A stretch of 7,971 nt of DNA from Rickettsiales bacterium (GTDB lineage Bacteria > Pseudomonadota > Alphaproteobacteria > Rickettsiales > UBA1997): positions 1-7,971 of the forward strand of contig JAIRWJ010000095.1 in assembly GCA_031269065.1 (NCBI GenBank). The letters run 5' to 3'. Below are positions 6,679 to 7,971 of the stretch, one piece after another. The notes beneath the pieces were generated by a model. The model was not told the origin of the DNA, ran no database searches, and worked only from the letters and a program-made list of their open reading frames with translations. A program made the translations under genes and the position numbers. The first letter of the stretch is position 1. Each line of letters starts with the position of its first letter.

Positions 6679-6819
6679 TATGGACTGTTTCGGATGGGAC
6701 TGGCTAATTTTGCCAAAGAGCTCTCTCTGTATTGTGTTTTTTCTCAGCAAACTAACTTCACTGGACAATTGGCCTGATAGACCGACGGCTAAATTCAAAG
6801 AAGACTTTGGTGACGACAT
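6661..6819 (-). CDS. Doubtful 52-codon ORF
   Basis: An ATG-started ORF of 52 codons (beginning MSSPKSSLNLAVGLSGQ, ending SILLLIK) fills part of the gap between rplI and tRNA-Phe. There is no convincing ribosome binding site. An overlapping 28-codon ORF (6758-6844, beginning MFEISLVLYVVTKVFF) in another frame has a good AGGAG four bases before its ATG and a hydrophobic N-terminus. The two could be parts of one frameshifted small gene. I recognise neither, and short open frames are expected by chance. Confidence 0.15.
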   Translation of the reverse strand: MSSPKSSLNLAVGLSGQLSSEVSLLRKNTIQRELFGKISQSHPKQSILLLIK

Positions 6820-6857
6820 ATAGCACAAGACTTATTTCAAACATCCTACTCCTGCAT

Positions 6858-6940
6858 GGTCGCGATCAACCCACCGCCCCAAGAGGTCCCCCTAGGGCTT
6901 CGCCACATGGAGGTCTTGGAGTGGATCGATCCGATAAACC
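6858..6940. other. GC-rich imperfect hairpin, candidate structured RNA or palindromic element
   Basis: This GC-rich block stands out from AT-rich flanks. Nested complementary pieces line up in order: GGT/ACC (6858-6860 with 6938-6940), GATC/GATC (6864-6867 with 6928-6931), CCAC/GTGG (6871-6874 with 6921-6924), CCAAGA/TCTTGG (6879-6884 with 6914-6919) and TCC/GGA (6887-6889 with 6909-6911). The tip holds the palindrome CCCTAGGG (6890-6897) and a mini-hairpin GGC-TTC-GCC (6896-6904). The result is a rod with internal loops. It starts a few bases after the rplI stop. It lacks a T-run and does not carry the conserved SRP RNA motif, so it is not an obvious terminator or ffs. A dispersed palindromic repeat, as known in Rickettsia, or an unknown RNA are possible. 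Confidence 0.4.
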
Positions 6941-6942
6941 TA

Positions 6943-7440
6943 TTATCCTAAATTTTTTCTCTCGTCAGAGCTTTCCTTAGCATCCTCTTTCACTCTAACT
7001 ATTGTTAGTTCTTTCTGGAAAGAAATGTCCGGATGCAGATTAAATTCTACCATAAACTTGCCCAGCGTTCTTATCGGTTTTTTTGTGGACAGATTGCCCT
7101 TACTGAGATATCTCTCGCCACATACCAGATCGTTGACGAAGTTCGCTATGGTTGTGGCATTTACCGAACCGTAGAGTCTATCATTCTCTCCGGCATTTGC
7201 GACCATGACCAGGTCCTCTTTCTCTATTTTTTCTCTTAACTCCTCCGCCTTCCTGAAGTTTATGAGATTTTCGACCTCTACAAGTTTTCTCTTATCTTCA
7301 AAAAGTCTATAGTTGGACTCAGAATAGACTATAGCCAATTTCCTGGGAACTAGATAATTCCTACCATACCCATCGGCCACTGTCTTGATATCTCCAACAT
7401 TTCCCAGTGTTTTTATTCTTGAAGTTAAAATAACTTTCAT
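6943..7440 (-). CDS. rplI: 50S ribosomal protein L9
   Basis: L9 binds 23S rRNA near the L1 stalk and helps maintain the reading frame. The 165-residue protein has the N-terminal rRNA-binding domain (residues 1-40, with GDIKTVADGYGRNYLVPRKL at 16-35), the charged connecting helix (about 41-75), and the C-terminal domain with the conserved RLYGSV (88-93) and FNLHPDI (133-139). The tail after about residue 150 is acidic and lysine-rich, as often seen in alphaproteobacterial L9. The ATG is preceded by AGGAGG overlapping the rpsR stop, only 8 bases upstream, so it is the third gene of the rpsF-rpsR-rplI operon. Confidence 0.97.
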   Translation of the reverse strand: MKVILTSRIKTLGNVGDIKTVADGYGRNYLVPRKLAIVYSESNYRLFEDKRKLVEVENLINFRKAEELREKIEKEDLVMVANAGENDRLYGSVNATTIANFVNDLVCGERYLSKGNLSTKKPIRTLGKFMVEFNLHPDISFQKELTIVRVKEDAKESSDERKNLG

Positions 7441-7448
7441 AATTCCTC

Positions 7449-7778
7449 CTAGTTAGTGATTTCGCTTCTGGATATGAATGACAGTAGAGCGAGATTCCTT
7501 GCTCTCTTAATAGCCTCGGACAGCCTCTTCTGCTTTTTGACAGAAACCCCGGATATTCTGCTTGGTATTATCTTACCTCTATCCGAGATATATCTATTCA
7601 GAAGCTTCAGATTTTTATAACTGACCTCATCGTCAGGCACATCCTTTAGGGGACAAGTCCTCCTTCGGCGTATAGCTACGCCCTGATTAACCAGAGATAT
7701 TCTTATGTATCCTTCCTGGTCCACCTCACCGTCAAATCTGTTATTATTTTTGTAATTTTTATTTCTATTTCTCATCAT
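7449..7778 (-). CDS. rpsR: 30S ribosomal protein S18
   Basis: S18 pairs with S6 on the platform of the small subunit. The core RRRRTCPL, YKNLKLLNRYISDRGKIIPS and the C-terminal AIKRARNLALLSF are all diagnostic. I place the start at the ATGATG at 7778 (109 residues; 7775 would give 108), because the longer frame to 7832 adds residues lying entirely inside rpsF. GGAGG lies 12 bases upstream, a rather long spacer. The start overlaps the rpsF stop by 14 bases. An N-terminal extension of about 36 residues, rich in Asn, Lys and Arg, precedes the RRRR core and is longer than in most bacterial S18 proteins. Confidence 0.95.
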   Translation of the reverse strand: MMRNRNKNYKNNNRFDGEVDQEGYIRISLVNQGVAIRRRRTCPLKDVPDDEVSYKNLKLLNRYISDRGKIIPSRISGVSVKKQKRLSEAIKRARNLALLSFISRSEITN

Positions 7779-7971
7779 TTTCTTGGCTAGCCTCCGCAAC
7801 CTTGTTAGTATGACTCTTGTAATCCTTAGCATTCTCAGAGACTACCAGATCAAAACTCTTAGATGTCAGGCGATCCACTTTGAAAAGACTTCTTCTCACC
7901 ACACTCTCATTGAAGCCCATCACTCTTCCGAGCTCTTTGACTGCCGGATAAGGGGAGTCTATATTGAGTGC
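7765..7971 (-). CDS. rpsF: 30S ribosomal protein S6, C-terminal part (cut by window edge)
   Basis: The final 68 codons and the TAG stop of S6 are visible; the start lies beyond the right edge. The segment begins ALNIDSPYPAVKELGRVMGF and continues NESVVRRSLFKVDRL, corresponding to the last helix and strand of the S6 ferredoxin-like fold (alphaproteobacterial S6 has a similar NIDAPYPAIKE stretch). It is followed by a polar tail of about 30 residues that is probably disordered. S6 binds S18, encoded next and overlapping by 14 bases, so this is the standard rpsF-rpsR-rplI gene order. Confidence 0.92.
   Translation of the reverse strand, partial: ALNIDSPYPAVKELGRVMGFNESVVRRSLFKVDRLTSKSFDLVVSENAKDYKSHTNKVAEASQENDEK

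Noticed and set aside
6641..6823. 60-codon plus-strand ORF beside tRNA-Phe
   Set aside because: It starts at a GTG with no clear ribosome binding site, is the only plus-strand candidate in a wholly minus-strand region, and resembles no family I know.
6858..6940. Structured block as SRP RNA (ffs) or tmRNA
   Set aside because: The conserved SRP domain IV sequence (GGAAGG...AGCAG) and a tRNA-like acceptor end are both missing.
7779..7832. Longer rpsR start at 7832
   Set aside because: The added 18 residues are an out-of-frame reading of the S6 tail; the ATGATG at 7778 gives a family-like protein.

Overview
The window suggests an alphaproteobacterium, most likely an obligate intracellular or host-associated Rickettsiales/Holosporales-type bacterium. 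The basis is the alphaproteobacterial character of the L9, S18 and partial S6 proteins, a moderately AT-rich base composition, short collinear operons, and a large Pmp-like surface protein with visible gene decay. This is inference; no 16S or other taxonomic marker is present. Every confident gene lies on the minus strand, so the window reads functionally from right (7971) to left (1).

Right end, 7971-6943: the ribosomal protein operon rpsF (3' end only), rpsR and rplI, in the conserved order. Next comes a gap of about 318 bases holding a GC-rich imperfect hairpin (6858-6940) and two tiny doubtful ORFs, followed by a complete tRNA-Phe(GAA) gene with encoded CCA (6549-6624).

Middle, 6422-3705: a tight operon galU-mlaF-rlmN, with the genes overlapping by 8 and 4 bases. 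It makes UDP-glucose for envelope sugars, the ATPase of the Mla lipid transporter, and the 23S rRNA/tRNA A2 methyltransferase. A candidate extended -10 promoter and a leader hairpin lie upstream of galU.

Left half, 3704-1: a 398-base gap with a stem-loop, a possible small ORF, and a candidate promoter bracketed by a perfect 13-bp inverted repeat. This drives an 891-residue exported protein (3306-631) built from diverged modules of GGA[IL]/FxxN repeats, the signature of chlamydial polymorphic membrane proteins. It has no recognisable autotransporter barrel. The 630 bases after its stop contain same-frame open stretches separated by stops, with partial resemblance to earlier modules of the protein, so the annotated protein is probably the surviving front of a longer, decaying gene. 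The most interesting leads are the inverted-repeat-flanked promoter of this surface protein, its modular and truncated structure, and the unidentified GC-rich structured element downstream of rplI.
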